A stretch of 53,745 nt of DNA from Alteromonadaceae bacterium. GTDB taxonomy: Bacteria; Pseudomonadota; Gammaproteobacteria; Enterobacterales; Alteromonadaceae. Under the pieces are notes generated by a model that saw only the letters and a program-made list of their open reading frames with translations, did no database searches and was not told the origin of the DNA. Shown here in pieces: positions 1 through 6,867 of this stretch (the stretch's first letter is position 1; every line of letters starts with the position of its first letter). Both the position numbers and the translations under genes were made by a program. The DNA is taken from contig WFQC01000194.1 in the NCBI GenBank assembly GCA_015487235.1, positions 1 to 53,745 on the forward strand, written 5' to 3'.

Positions 1-586
1 AACGTAAGTATTGATTAATTCCCCAAGTAGTATCATCAGACAAGCCACAGTAACGAATTTTACCTGCGCGCACACAATCAGCTAAACCTTGTAAAATATC
101 GAGCATTTGTTCAACATGCTCACTTGCATCAACTTCTGTAAAATTAAGACTGTTGTGCCAATGATTGCCAAAATGCGGAGACGTTCGATTAGGCCAGTGC
201 AATTGATATAAATCGATATAATCAGTTTTTAAACGTGCTAAAGAACCATCAACCGCTTGTTTAACTGTCGCGCCAGTAATAGGGCTATTATCACGAATAT
301 ACGAAAACCCAGGACCAGCAATTTTACTGGCTAAAATAATTTTACTACGTTGTTGTGGGTTCGCAGCTAAATAGTTACCAATAATCGTTTCTGTTGAACC
401 ATAAGTTTCTGCTTTCGGAGGAATGGCATACATTTCAGCCGTATCAACAAAATTAATACCTTCACCCAGTGCATAGTTGAGCTGCTCGTTAGCATCTTTT
501 TGGGTATTTTGTACCCCCCAAGTCATCGTGCCTAAACAAACTCGCGAAACCTGTAAATCACTTGATCCTAATTGAGCATATTTCAT
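1..586 (-). CDS. Aldo/keto reductase, C-terminal part cut off by window edge
   Basis: Reading the minus strand from an ATG at 584-586 gives an open frame of 195 codons that runs off the left edge, so the C-terminal part is missing. The N-terminus reads MKYAQLGSSDLQVSRVCLGT, followed by a TMTWG segment and a 'NFVDTAEMY' segment. This is the beta1-alpha1 start and catalytic Asp/Tyr region of aldo/keto reductases (Asp and Tyr of 'DTAEMY' are the catalytic pair). Family members reduce aldehydes and ketones with NADPH in the cytoplasm; the substrate cannot be told. The motif order resembles the Tas/YajO-like branch. It is divergent from the psp operon, occupying the place where pspF sits in enterobacteria. 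Confidence 0.9.
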   Translation of the reverse strand, partial: MKYAQLGSSDLQVSRVCLGTMTWGVQNTQKDANEQLNYALGEGINFVDTAEMYAIPPKAETYGSTETIIGNYLAANPQQRSKIILASKIAGPGFSYIRDNSPITGATVKQAVDGSLARLKTDYIDLYQLHWPNRTSPHFGNHWHNSLNFTEVDASEHVEQMLDILQGLADCVRAGKIRYCGLSDDTTWGINQYLR

Positions 587-685
587 CTTTGTGTATAAAC
601 CCTTTGTATTTAATTTAACGCTAATATAAAAGATCGTCTTCCTAAGCTCAAACTTTAGCTGATTAAACTTCCTTCTTTAGACGCC

Positions 686-723
686 TATAGTCAAATTAAC
701 CAATCTTATAGTTAATTTAACCA
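686..723 (+). promoter_or_regulatory. Paired 17-bp repeats, candidate PspF enhancer
   Basis: TATAGTCAAATTAACCA (686-702) and TATAGTTAATTTAACCA (707-723) match at 15 of 17 positions. Their starts are 21 bp apart, two helical turns. They end about 95 bp upstream of the -24 element at 819. Psp operons are known to be activated by PspF hexamers bound at paired upstream sites. The assignment to PspF is inferred from position and phasing only, because PspF is not encoded in this window. Confidence 0.45.
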
Positions 724-818
724 TTTTTTAGTACGACATATTATGTCAGATTAATTCCAATATAAATTAAATTTAATAATTTTCTTTAATATCAAATAAT
801 TAAAATATTTTTCACTAT

Positions 819-834
819 TGGCACATCACTTGTA
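819..834 (+). promoter_or_regulatory. Sigma-54-type (-24/-12) promoter of the psp operon
   Basis: TGGCAC-N5-TTGTA has the spacing of the sigma-54 consensus TGGCAC-N5-TTGCW. Only the -12 C is replaced by T. Transcription would begin near 846, giving a leader of about 65 nt before the first operon gene at 911. Sigma-54 control is the established mode for psp operons in gammaproteobacteria. Confidence 0.6.
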
Positions 835-910
835 ATAACTATGTTATCAACAAGTCGCAGCAAGCTAAAAACTTACTGCATTTTAAAGTAAAGATTAAAA
901 GGAAGTCATC

Positions 911-1216
911 ATGAACAAATTAACTATCACTAAAAAAATAAGTCTTGCTGCTGCAGCACTTGGTTTTGCTTTCAGTATCAATGCAAATAACTACTCAGAG
1001 TCAGTAAATTATCAACAAGCTTTAGCCAATTTGATCAGCGCACAAAGCAAACAAGTTATGCAAGAAGTTACCGTTACGGTGAGCCAAAGCATTGATGAAA
1101 ACTTATCTGAATTCAATTTTTTAAGCGCTTTAACTTGGGCAAAAGCAAATACAGAAGAAGCTTTAACGGTTAACACTAACATCGTTGCAAAAGCAACCAA
1201 AACAACTGAAGAATAG
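911..1216 (+). CDS. Small secreted hypothetical protein, first gene of psp operon
   Basis: This 101-aa protein has a clear Sec signal peptide: a KKISLAAAALGFAFSINA segment with likely cleavage after residue 25 (INA|NN). The mature part is about 76 residues, predicted mostly helical, with no cysteines and no motif I recognise. The start is supported by AAAAGGAAG about 7 nt upstream. It lies 5 nt before the pspA ribosome-bound start region and directly behind the sigma-54-type promoter, so it should be co-induced with pspA. This is odd, because pspA is normally the first gene. A periplasmic role in envelope stress is a guess from context. Confidence 0.75.
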   Translation: MNKLTITKKISLAAAALGFAFSINANNYSESVNYQQALANLISAQSKQVMQEVTVTVSQSIDENLSEFNFLSALTWAKANTEEALTVNTNIVAKATKTTEE

Positions 1217-1227
1217 GAGTTATGACT

Positions 1228-1890
1228 ATGGGTATTTTTACACGCTTTGCAGATATCGTAAATGCTAACTTAAACAGCATGTTAGATAAGGCAGAAGATC
1301 CTGAAAAAATGATCAAATTAATCATTCAAGAAATGGAAGAAACTTTAGTCGAAGTGCGTTCTGCCGCAGCTAAATCAATCGCAGAAAAGAAAACATTATT
1401 ACGAGAGCAGCGCGCTATAGAAGAAAGTATCGCCAATTGGCAACAAAAAGCAGAATTGGCAATAGCCAAAGATCGTGAAGATTTAGCTCGTGCAGCTTTG
1501 ACTGAAAAACAAAATGCACAAACAGCATTAACTCATGTGCAAAAAGACCTTGAAGAACTTGAAACGCATTTAACTGCTGTACAAGAAGATAGCCAGCGCT
1601 TACAAGAGAAACTCAATGAAGCCAAACGTAAACAGGAAGCTTATGTACTTCGACAAGAATCTGCACATGTACGCTTAAAAGTTCGCAGCAAAGCACAATT
1701 ACATAATATTGAAGAAGCCATGATGAAATTCGAGCGCTATCAGCAAAAAATAGATCGCTTAGAGGCCGAAGTTGAAGCTTATGATATTACAGAAAATACA
1801 GATCTTGCTAGTGAATTACAAGCACTTGAACGCGACGATAAGGTTGAGCAAGAACTGGCAAGTTTAAAGAAAAAAGTTGCCAATAGTTAA
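1228..1890 (+). CDS. pspA: Phage shock protein A (PspA/IM30 family)
   Basis: The product is 220 aa, the usual PspA length. It opens with MGIFTRFADIVNANLNSMLD, the membrane-binding amphipathic helix, followed by long charged coiled coils (roughly residues 25-215). PspA is an ESCRT-III-like protein that coats damaged inner membrane and, in the PspF-regulated systems, restrains the activator PspF. I chose the ATG at 1228 over the in-frame ATG at 1222. AGGAG (1215-1219) is 8 nt from 1228 but only 2 nt from 1222, and the family N-terminus begins MGIF. It is followed after 14 nt by the 30-aa microprotein and then pspC. Confidence 0.97.
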   Translation: MGIFTRFADIVNANLNSMLDKAEDPEKMIKLIIQEMEETLVEVRSAAAKSIAEKKTLLREQRAIEESIANWQQKAELAIAKDREDLARAALTEKQNAQTALTHVQKDLEELETHLTAVQEDSQRLQEKLNEAKRKQEAYVLRQESAHVRLKVRSKAQLHNIEEAMMKFERYQQKIDRLEAEVEAYDITENTDLASELQALERDDKVEQELASLKKKVANS

Positions 1891-1904
1891 ACAAGGAAAA
1901 ACCA

Positions 1905-1997
1905 ATGAGTGCTTCAGCAATGTTACTTTGCTTACTTCCTGTACTAACGTTTTTCATTAGTGCAGGCGTGATCACTTTTTTAGAGTCAAATAGATAA
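1905..1997 (+). CDS. 30-aa single-pass membrane microprotein between pspA and pspC
   Basis: An ATG at 1905 preceded by ACAAGGAAAA opens a 30-codon frame ending in TAA at 1995-1997. The product starts MSASAMLLCLLPVLTFFISA and ends in 'FLESNR'. It is one hydrophobic helix with a short charged tail. It occupies the position of pspB, but PspB is usually about 75 aa with a cytoplasmic coiled coil that is absent here. It could be a minimal PspB substitute, a degenerate pspB, or an unrelated small membrane protein. The good ribosome binding site and tight spacing (14 nt after pspA, 26 nt before pspC) support translation. Confidence 0.55.
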   Translation: MSASAMLLCLLPVLTFFISAGVITFLESNR

Positions 1998-2023
1998 ACC
2001 GATAAAACCGCAGGAGAGAAACA

Positions 2024-2269
2024 ATGCAATATCAACGTCAATATTATCGTGAAAAATATTATAACCATCATGAAAAAGTGGTTAATGATGAAACGCTGGC
2101 TAAAGACAAACGCCATGAAAAAATTTCAGGGGTTTGCGCTGGTCTTGCCAGACACTACAGTTACCCACGTTGGGGAATAAGGCTTGCCGCGATTTTTGCT
2201 TTGTTCACATTCCCAATGATTACGCTAATTGCGTATATTGTAGCTGCGATTATTTTACCTAATCGTTAA
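2024..2269 (+). CDS. pspC: PspC-domain envelope stress protein
   Basis: The 81-aa protein has a charged N-terminal tail (about 1-45), then the PspC signature 'KISGVCAGLARHYSYPRWGI' and a hydrophobic segment 'LIAYIVAAIILP' near the C-terminus. PspC is an inner-membrane partner that senses membrane damage and recruits PspA. The protein is shorter than E. coli PspC (about 119 aa) and lacks its C-terminal periplasmic extension, so it consists mainly of the PspC domain. The ribosome binding site CAGGAGAG is well placed. It is part of the psp operon. Confidence 0.93.
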   Translation: MQYQRQYYREKYYNHHEKVVNDETLAKDKRHEKISGVCAGLARHYSYPRWGIRLAAIFALFTFPMITLIAYIVAAIILPNR

Positions 2270-2305
2270 AATTTAGCCTTGTAATTAACACATTAGGAAC
2301 TCGTT

Positions 2306-2650
2306 ATGTCATTTTTTAAAGCACTATGTTTGGCTATTTTTGCTAGTATCTTTTTAACTTATGTCTTAGGTATTAGCTTACTTGAATGGTTAAATATCAA
2401 TATTTATATGGGTGATAGTTTAATTGAGCCGCTAAAAGCCATCAGCATTTCGGCTTTAGTGATGGTAATTATCACCTTGGTAACCATTGCAATAGTGATC
2501 AGTGTATTTGGCGGTGTTATTTTTATTACCTTATTAATTTTAGGCAGTATCGCTATGGCACTCATTGGAGTTTTTTGGCCAATATTACTGGCAGCTGGGG
2601 CAATTTGGCTACTTGCAAAAGACAAGCAGCCCACATTAAATAATGCTTAA
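2306..2650 (+). CDS. Hypothetical membrane protein, end of psp operon
   Basis: This 114-aa protein is largely hydrophobic. It has about four predicted membrane segments (around residues 5-28, 44-68, 70-88 and 88-106) and a short polar C-terminus (KDKQPTLNNA). I do not recognise a named family. It follows pspC by 36 nt on the same strand with TTAGGAA upstream of its ATG, so it is probably the last gene of the psp operon. It converges with the enoyl-CoA hydratase gene, whose stop lies 8 nt away. Confidence 0.75.
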   Translation: MSFFKALCLAIFASIFLTYVLGISLLEWLNINIYMGDSLIEPLKAISISALVMVIITLVTIAIVISVFGGVIFITLLILGSIAMALIGVFWPILLAAGAIWLLAKDKQPTLNNA

Positions 2651-2658
2651 CAATTTGA

Positions 2659-3396
2659 TCAGCTAAAGAATTTTGCAATAATGTTTTTACACTCTTGACC
2701 ATTAACAAGGCGAAAAAATGCTTTAGCTTCATTTTCCATGACTTGCGGTAATACAGCTTGGCTGGCATCACGAATTAATTTACGACTAGCCATAACCGAC
2801 TCAACGGGTAGTGTGGCAATAGTAAGGGCTGTTTTTTTAGCGATGCTTAGTAATTCATCTACCTGACAAACTTTATTTACTAGACCATAGTTATAAGCTT
2901 GTTCAGCAGAAAAACTTTCGCCTAAAACCATAAGTTCAAAAGCTCGATTAGCGCCTAAACGTAACGGTAACAGTAAACTAGAGCCCGCTTCAGGACAAAG
3001 CCCTAATTGAGTGAAGGGTAATTTGAATTTACTATTGGTTGCTGCATAAACCATATCACAGTGTAGTAACATGGTTGTGCCAATGCCAACAGCTGCCCCT
3101 GCAACCGCAGCAACAAGAGGCTTATTAAATGCGCCTAAAATTTTAATAAATTTAAAAGCAGCCAAGTCAGAATTTTCATCACTGTTGAGAAAGTCTTCAA
3201 GGTCGTTACCAGCACAAAAGCAGTTTTCATCGCCTTGGATCAATACACAACGTACAGTATTATCCTCTTGAGCTTGCGTAAAAAGTTGGCAAAGCTGTAT
3301 ATACATAGCATTAGTTAAGGCATTTTTTTTATCAAAACGGTTTAGTTTAATAATTAACACACCATTTTGTTGTGTTGAGGTAATTAAGTTATTCAT
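2659..3396 (-). CDS. Enoyl-CoA hydratase/isomerase family protein
   Basis: The 245-aa protein has the crotonase fold. Visible elements are 'LIIKLNRFDKKNALTNAMY' near the N-terminus, the first oxyanion-hole segment 'CFCAGNDLEDF' (about residues 59-69), and the second, 'VAAVAGAAVGIGTTMLLHCD' (about residues 95-114). These bind the CoA thioester in the cytoplasm. Substrate is uncertain. The catalytic acidic positions do not clearly identify hydratase rather than isomerase activity, and the 'FKLPFTQLGLCPEAGSS' segment is typical of the family. It is a single gene, convergent with the psp operon and divergent from the PCuAC gene. Confidence 0.92.
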   Translation of the reverse strand: MNNLITSTQQNGVLIIKLNRFDKKNALTNAMYIQLCQLFTQAQEDNTVRCVLIQGDENCFCAGNDLEDFLNSDENSDLAAFKFIKILGAFNKPLVAAVAGAAVGIGTTMLLHCDMVYAATNSKFKLPFTQLGLCPEAGSSLLLPLRLGANRAFELMVLGESFSAEQAYNYGLVNKVCQVDELLSIAKKTALTIATLPVESVMASRKLIRDASQAVLPQVMENEAKAFFRLVNGQECKNIIAKFFS

Positions 3397-3450
3397 TTGT
3401 CTTAGCTTTCGTTAGAATAGAGGTAGTTTATAAAGGGAAGTGTAATAGAT

Positions 3451-3927
3451 ATGAAGCTAGAAATGAAAAAATTATCACTATTTATCATAATAATGAGCTT
3501 AGTTGCTGTAACTAAGCTAAGCTACGCCCAAGAGAATAGTGCCTCAGCGATTGTAATTATTAAACCTTACATACGCGAAACCATACCGGGCACACAAATA
3601 TCATCGGCTTATATGATCATTGACAATAAAAGTGAAAATACACGTAAGCTCGTTGCTATTACCAGTGACATCAGTCCGCGCATTGAAATGCATGAGCACT
3701 TAATGGTAGGCGATATGATGCGAATGAGAAAATTAACCACTATTGAAATACCCGCTCGCCAGCGCACTGTATTACAACCTTCAGGGCTACATTTAATGAT
3801 TTTTGATTTAAATAAACCCTTAAAATCCACACAAACGGTGAAGATGACATTACACTTTGACGATAAATCGACTATGATTGTGCTGTTTCCCGTTGCTGGT
3901 TTAAAGCAAAAGCAACCTCATCACTAG
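3451..3927 (+). CDS. PCuAC-domain periplasmic copper chaperone
   Basis: The 158-aa protein has a signal peptide (about 1-26, ending near SYAQ) and the complete copper-binding motif H81-X10-M92-X21-H114-X-M116. That motif defines PCuAC (DUF461) chaperones, which carry Cu(I) in the periplasm, often to the CuA centre of cytochrome oxidase. An internal ATG at 3463 is an alternative start. It is followed 10 nt later by the DUF2333 gene. No copper oxidase gene is nearby, so its partner is not shown here. Confidence 0.92.
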   Translation: MKLEMKKLSLFIIIMSLVAVTKLSYAQENSASAIVIIKPYIRETIPGTQISSAYMIIDNKSENTRKLVAITSDISPRIEMHEHLMVGDMMRMRKLTTIEIPARQRTVLQPSGLHLMIFDLNKPLKSTQTVKMTLHFDDKSTMIVLFPVAGLKQKQPHH

Positions 3928-3937
3928 GAGCGAAAAA

Positions 3938-4930
3938 ATGACCATAAATTTTTCGAGTAAATCTATTATATCTCTCATTGGAGCCATCATTTTGGCTTTT
4001 TATTTAGTCGGCGTTTATTGGAGTTTTGAGCCAGCACAAATGAATATTAAAGCACTAGCTGCCGCCGATGCTCAAGCAGAAGGCGTTGCCCCTGTTGTTG
4101 GCTACACAACAACAACCGCTTTAATTCATGTCACTGAAACCCTATGGAGCAAACCTGGCGGCTATTTATCAAATGATGCCCTACCACCAGGCGTATTTCT
4201 AGATAATATTCCTTCATGGGAATTTGGCGCACTAGAAATGATCCGCGATATGTCACTCATTATGCGCCAAGGTTTTAGCCGTTCACAGTCTCAGTCATTA
4301 GAAAATAAATTTTTAAAGGCGGCTCAACCGCGTTTTAATATTGATAGTACTCGTTGGGCTTTTCCCAGTGCAGAAGGTGAATACAAAAAAGGGGTAGCAG
4401 CATTATACCAATATCGTCAAGCATTGGCTGATCCTCAAAATCAAAGTGCTCAATTTTATGCTCGAGCAGATAATTTGCGCAGTTGGTTAAAAGAAGTAGA
4501 AAAACGTTTAGGCAGTTATTCGCAGCGTCTTAGTGCCAGTGTTGGTCGCGAACAAACTAATGTAGATTTGGCTGGCGATAGTGTTGCCCAGCAATCAACC
4601 GCAACGCCAAACCATCTCACCTTAAAAACTAGCTGGTGGAAAATAGATAATGAATTTTATGAAGCACGCGGAGCTGCTTGGGCACTATTACATTTTTTAA
4701 AAGCGGTAGAAATTGACTTTGCTAGTGTATTAGAGAAAAAAAATGCTAAAGTTAGTTTACAGCAAATAATTAGAGAACTAGAAGCTAGCCAAGAAACAGT
4801 ATGGAGCCCGATGATATTAAATGGCGATGGTTTTGGCTTTTTAGCCAATCATTCATTGGTAATGGCTAACTATATTTCTCGCGCAAACGCTGCGATAATC
4901 GATTTAAATGAATTACTAAGTCAAGGATAA
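3938..4930 (+). CDS. DUF2333 family inner-membrane protein
   Basis: The 330-aa protein has one N-terminal membrane segment (about residues 9-30, 'IISLIGAIILAFYLVGVYW') and a large periplasmic domain. That domain carries 'HVTETLWSKPGGYLSND' and 'PPGVFLDNIPSWEFGALE', which I recognise as DUF2333. Function is unknown in this family. The ribosome binding site TAGGAGCG is strong. It lies between the PCuAC gene (10 nt upstream) and the barrel protein gene (4 nt downstream), so the three genes look like one operon. Confidence 0.9.
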   Translation: MTINFSSKSIISLIGAIILAFYLVGVYWSFEPAQMNIKALAAADAQAEGVAPVVGYTTTTALIHVTETLWSKPGGYLSNDALPPGVFLDNIPSWEFGALEMIRDMSLIMRQGFSRSQSQSLENKFLKAAQPRFNIDSTRWAFPSAEGEYKKGVAALYQYRQALADPQNQSAQFYARADNLRSWLKEVEKRLGSYSQRLSASVGREQTNVDLAGDSVAQQSTATPNHLTLKTSWWKIDNEFYEARGAAWALLHFLKAVEIDFASVLEKKNAKVSLQQIIRELEASQETVWSPMILNGDGFGFLANHSLVMANYISRANAAIIDLNELLSQG

Positions 4931-4934
4931 TATT

Positions 4935-5702
4935 ATGAAAAAAACTCTCTTAGCTCTTTGTGCCACCTCGCTACTTTCAGGCACAGCCTATGCCGATGCC
5001 ATTGGTGTATACGCTGGCGCTCAACTGTGGAATAGCGATGCTGATGGCTTATTTGGTGAACAAAATCAACAAATAGACTTTAATTTAGATACCAATAAAA
5101 AGGGGAGTTATTTTATTGCGCTAGAGCATCCTTTACCCTTTATTCCTAATATAAAAGTTGCCTCAACCAATTTAGATACCAATGGTTTAACAGTATTAGA
5201 TACTGATTTTACGTTTGGTGGCGTCACTTTCCCGGCGGGTTCTAGTGCTACAAGCGCCTTAAATATTAACTATATTGACTACACCCTTTATTATGAACTC
5301 TTTGATAATGACTTATTAACTTTCGATTTTGGTTTAACCGTACGAGATATTGAAGCCGATATTCGTGTAGATGCTACAACGACAATAGCCGACACCACCG
5401 TATCTTCTTCATCAAGCCTTACAGGTTCAGCTTATGTACCTATGGCTTATGCCGCCTTTATTTTTGGTATTCCTAGCACTGACTTTAATGTTTTTGCCGA
5501 AGGTAATTTTTTATCTTTTGATGGCCAAACCTTATATGATTATCAAGCGGGTATTAGCTATGAGTTAATCGATAACTTAGCAGTTGATGTTAACTTAACA
5601 CTGGGCTATCGTGCAGTTAAATTAGAGTTAGACGACATCGATAATCTTTATACTAATTTAGATTACACTGGCGCCTTTGCTGGCGTTATTGTGCATTTTT
5701 AA
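4935..5702 (+). CDS. TIGR04219-type outer-membrane beta-barrel protein
   Basis: The 255-aa protein has a signal peptide (about 1-20, 'LLSGTAYA|DA') and then alternating amphipathic strands. The segment 'IGVYAGAQLWNSDADGLFG' at the mature N-terminus and the ending in F (VIVHF) mark a small outer-membrane barrel. The pattern fits the TIGR04219 family found in Vibrio and Alteromonadales; function is unknown. Its ribosome binding site AAGGATAA overlaps the stop of the preceding gene, indicating coupled translation. A bidirectional terminator follows. Confidence 0.9.
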   Translation: MKKTLLALCATSLLSGTAYADAIGVYAGAQLWNSDADGLFGEQNQQIDFNLDTNKKGSYFIALEHPLPFIPNIKVASTNLDTNGLTVLDTDFTFGGVTFPAGSSATSALNINYIDYTLYYELFDNDLLTFDFGLTVRDIEADIRVDATTTIADTTVSSSSSLTGSAYVPMAYAAFIFGIPSTDFNVFAEGNFLSFDGQTLYDYQAGISYELIDNLAVDVNLTLGYRAVKLELDDIDNLYTNLDYTGAFAGVIVHF

Positions 5703-5734
5703 TTTAAAAATTAGCGTGAATTGATTTTAAAAAT

Positions 5735-5772
5735 AAAAAAGCGAAATCTAACTATTAGGTTTCGCTTTTTTA
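5735..5772. terminator. Bidirectional rho-independent terminator
   Basis: A hairpin with arms GCGAAATCT (5741-5749) and AGGTTTCGC (5756-5764) is flanked by an A-run and a T-run. It pairs completely with one G-U wobble. It sits between the convergent barrel gene and fbp and can stop transcripts from both sides. Confidence 0.9.
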
Positions 5773-5802
5773 TTAGCATTTATTACTCTTTTCAACCATT
5801 TA

Positions 5803-6774
5803 TTACTTTTTATAATAAGACAAACAAGTCTCTACTTCATTTTTTGAGCCTAAAATCACTTCAACACGTTGGTGAATACTCGTTGGCTCAATATCCATAA
5901 TACGCCCTTCACTAGTCACACTTAATCCACCCGCTTGTTCAACCAAAAAGCTCATTGGGTTCGCTTCATACATCAAGCGTAATTTATAAGGTTTATTAGG
6001 GTTTTTACTGTCGGCAGGGTAAGTAAAAATACCACCACGACAAAGTACGCGATGAACATCACCTACCATAGCGGCAATCCAACGCATATTAAAGTTTTTA
6101 CCTCGCGGACCGGTATCACCTAAAATTAAATCATCAATGTAGTTTTTCATTGCTGGATGCCAAAAACGCTGATTTGACATATTAATAGCGAACTCTTGTG
6201 TATCTTCAGGAATACGTACATTACGCTCAACTAATAAATAACCACCGTGGGTTCGATCTAACACATAAAAATGCGTGCCCTTACCCGTTGTCATAACCAA
6301 CATGGTTGAGGGCCCATAAAGCACATAACCTGCACACACTTGCTTATTGCCTGCTTGCTTAAACATATCAGGGTCATCAGCCGCCATACCTTTTGGCGCT
6401 TCATGAATAGAAAATATGGTACCGATCAACGAATTTATATCAATATTTGAGCTACCATCTAAAGGATCAAACGAAACAATAAACTTACCATTTTCATCAC
6501 CAGGTACTGAGCTATCTTCTTCTTCTGAAGAAATTGCCTTAACAAAGCCAGATTCCAGCAAAATATCCTTAAATAACTCATTCGCCACAACATCGAGTTT
6601 TTTTTGAATTTCACCCTGAATATTTTCATCTAAGGTTGAGCCCATCAAGCCACCTAAATGAGCTTGACTCACACGAAACGAAATTTCTTTCGTGGCGGCT
6701 AATACGGTTTTAATTAATGAAATCAAATCAAGTGGAACATTATCTTCACGTAATGCGGGAGCAAGTCGTTGCAT
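5803..6774 (-). CDS. fbp: Class I fructose-1,6-bisphosphatase
   Basis: The 323-aa protein matches the length of class I enzymes. It contains the signature '[11 protein letters not shown]' (residues 102-112), whose Asp and Glu residues with the upstream 'SSEEED' (82-87) bind Mg2+. It also has '[20 protein letters not shown]' and '[20 protein letters not shown]' in the substrate site. It removes the 1-phosphate of fructose-1,6-bisphosphate, the committed step of gluconeogenesis, in the cytoplasm. It is a single gene ending at the shared terminator and divergent from the metalloprotease gene. Confidence 0.98.
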   Translation of the reverse strand: MQRLAPALREDNVPLDLISLIKTVLAATKEISFRVSQAHLGGLMGSTLDENIQGEIQKKLDVVANELFKDILLESGFVKAISSEEEDSSVPGDENGKFIVSFDPLDGSSNIDINSLIGTIFSIHEAPKGMAADDPDMFKQAGNKQVCAGYVLYGPSTMLVMTTGKGTHFYVLDRTHGGYLLVERNVRIPEDTQEFAINMSNQRFWHPAMKNYIDDLILGDTGPRGKNFNMRWIAAMVGDVHRVLCRGGIFTYPADSKNPNKPYKLRLMYEANPMSFLVEQAGGLSVTSEGRIMDIEPTSIHQRVEVILGSKNEVETCLSYYKK

Positions 6775-6867
6775 GATGGTACCTAATAGTTGAGTTATAT
6801 TGTATTTTTACAACAGATAATGGCAAGATTATAACGTTTTTAACAACAAAAATAAAAAGGATAAACC

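Larger units (their letters stand above)
587..910. other. Intergenic region (324 bp) with psp control elements
   Basis: This divergent spacer between the aldo/keto reductase and the psp operon contains no gene. It holds a 17-bp direct repeat (686-702 and 707-723), a -24/-12 sigma-54-type promoter (819-834), and the ribosome binding site AAAAGGAAG before 911. The rest is very AT-rich. Confidence 0.7.
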
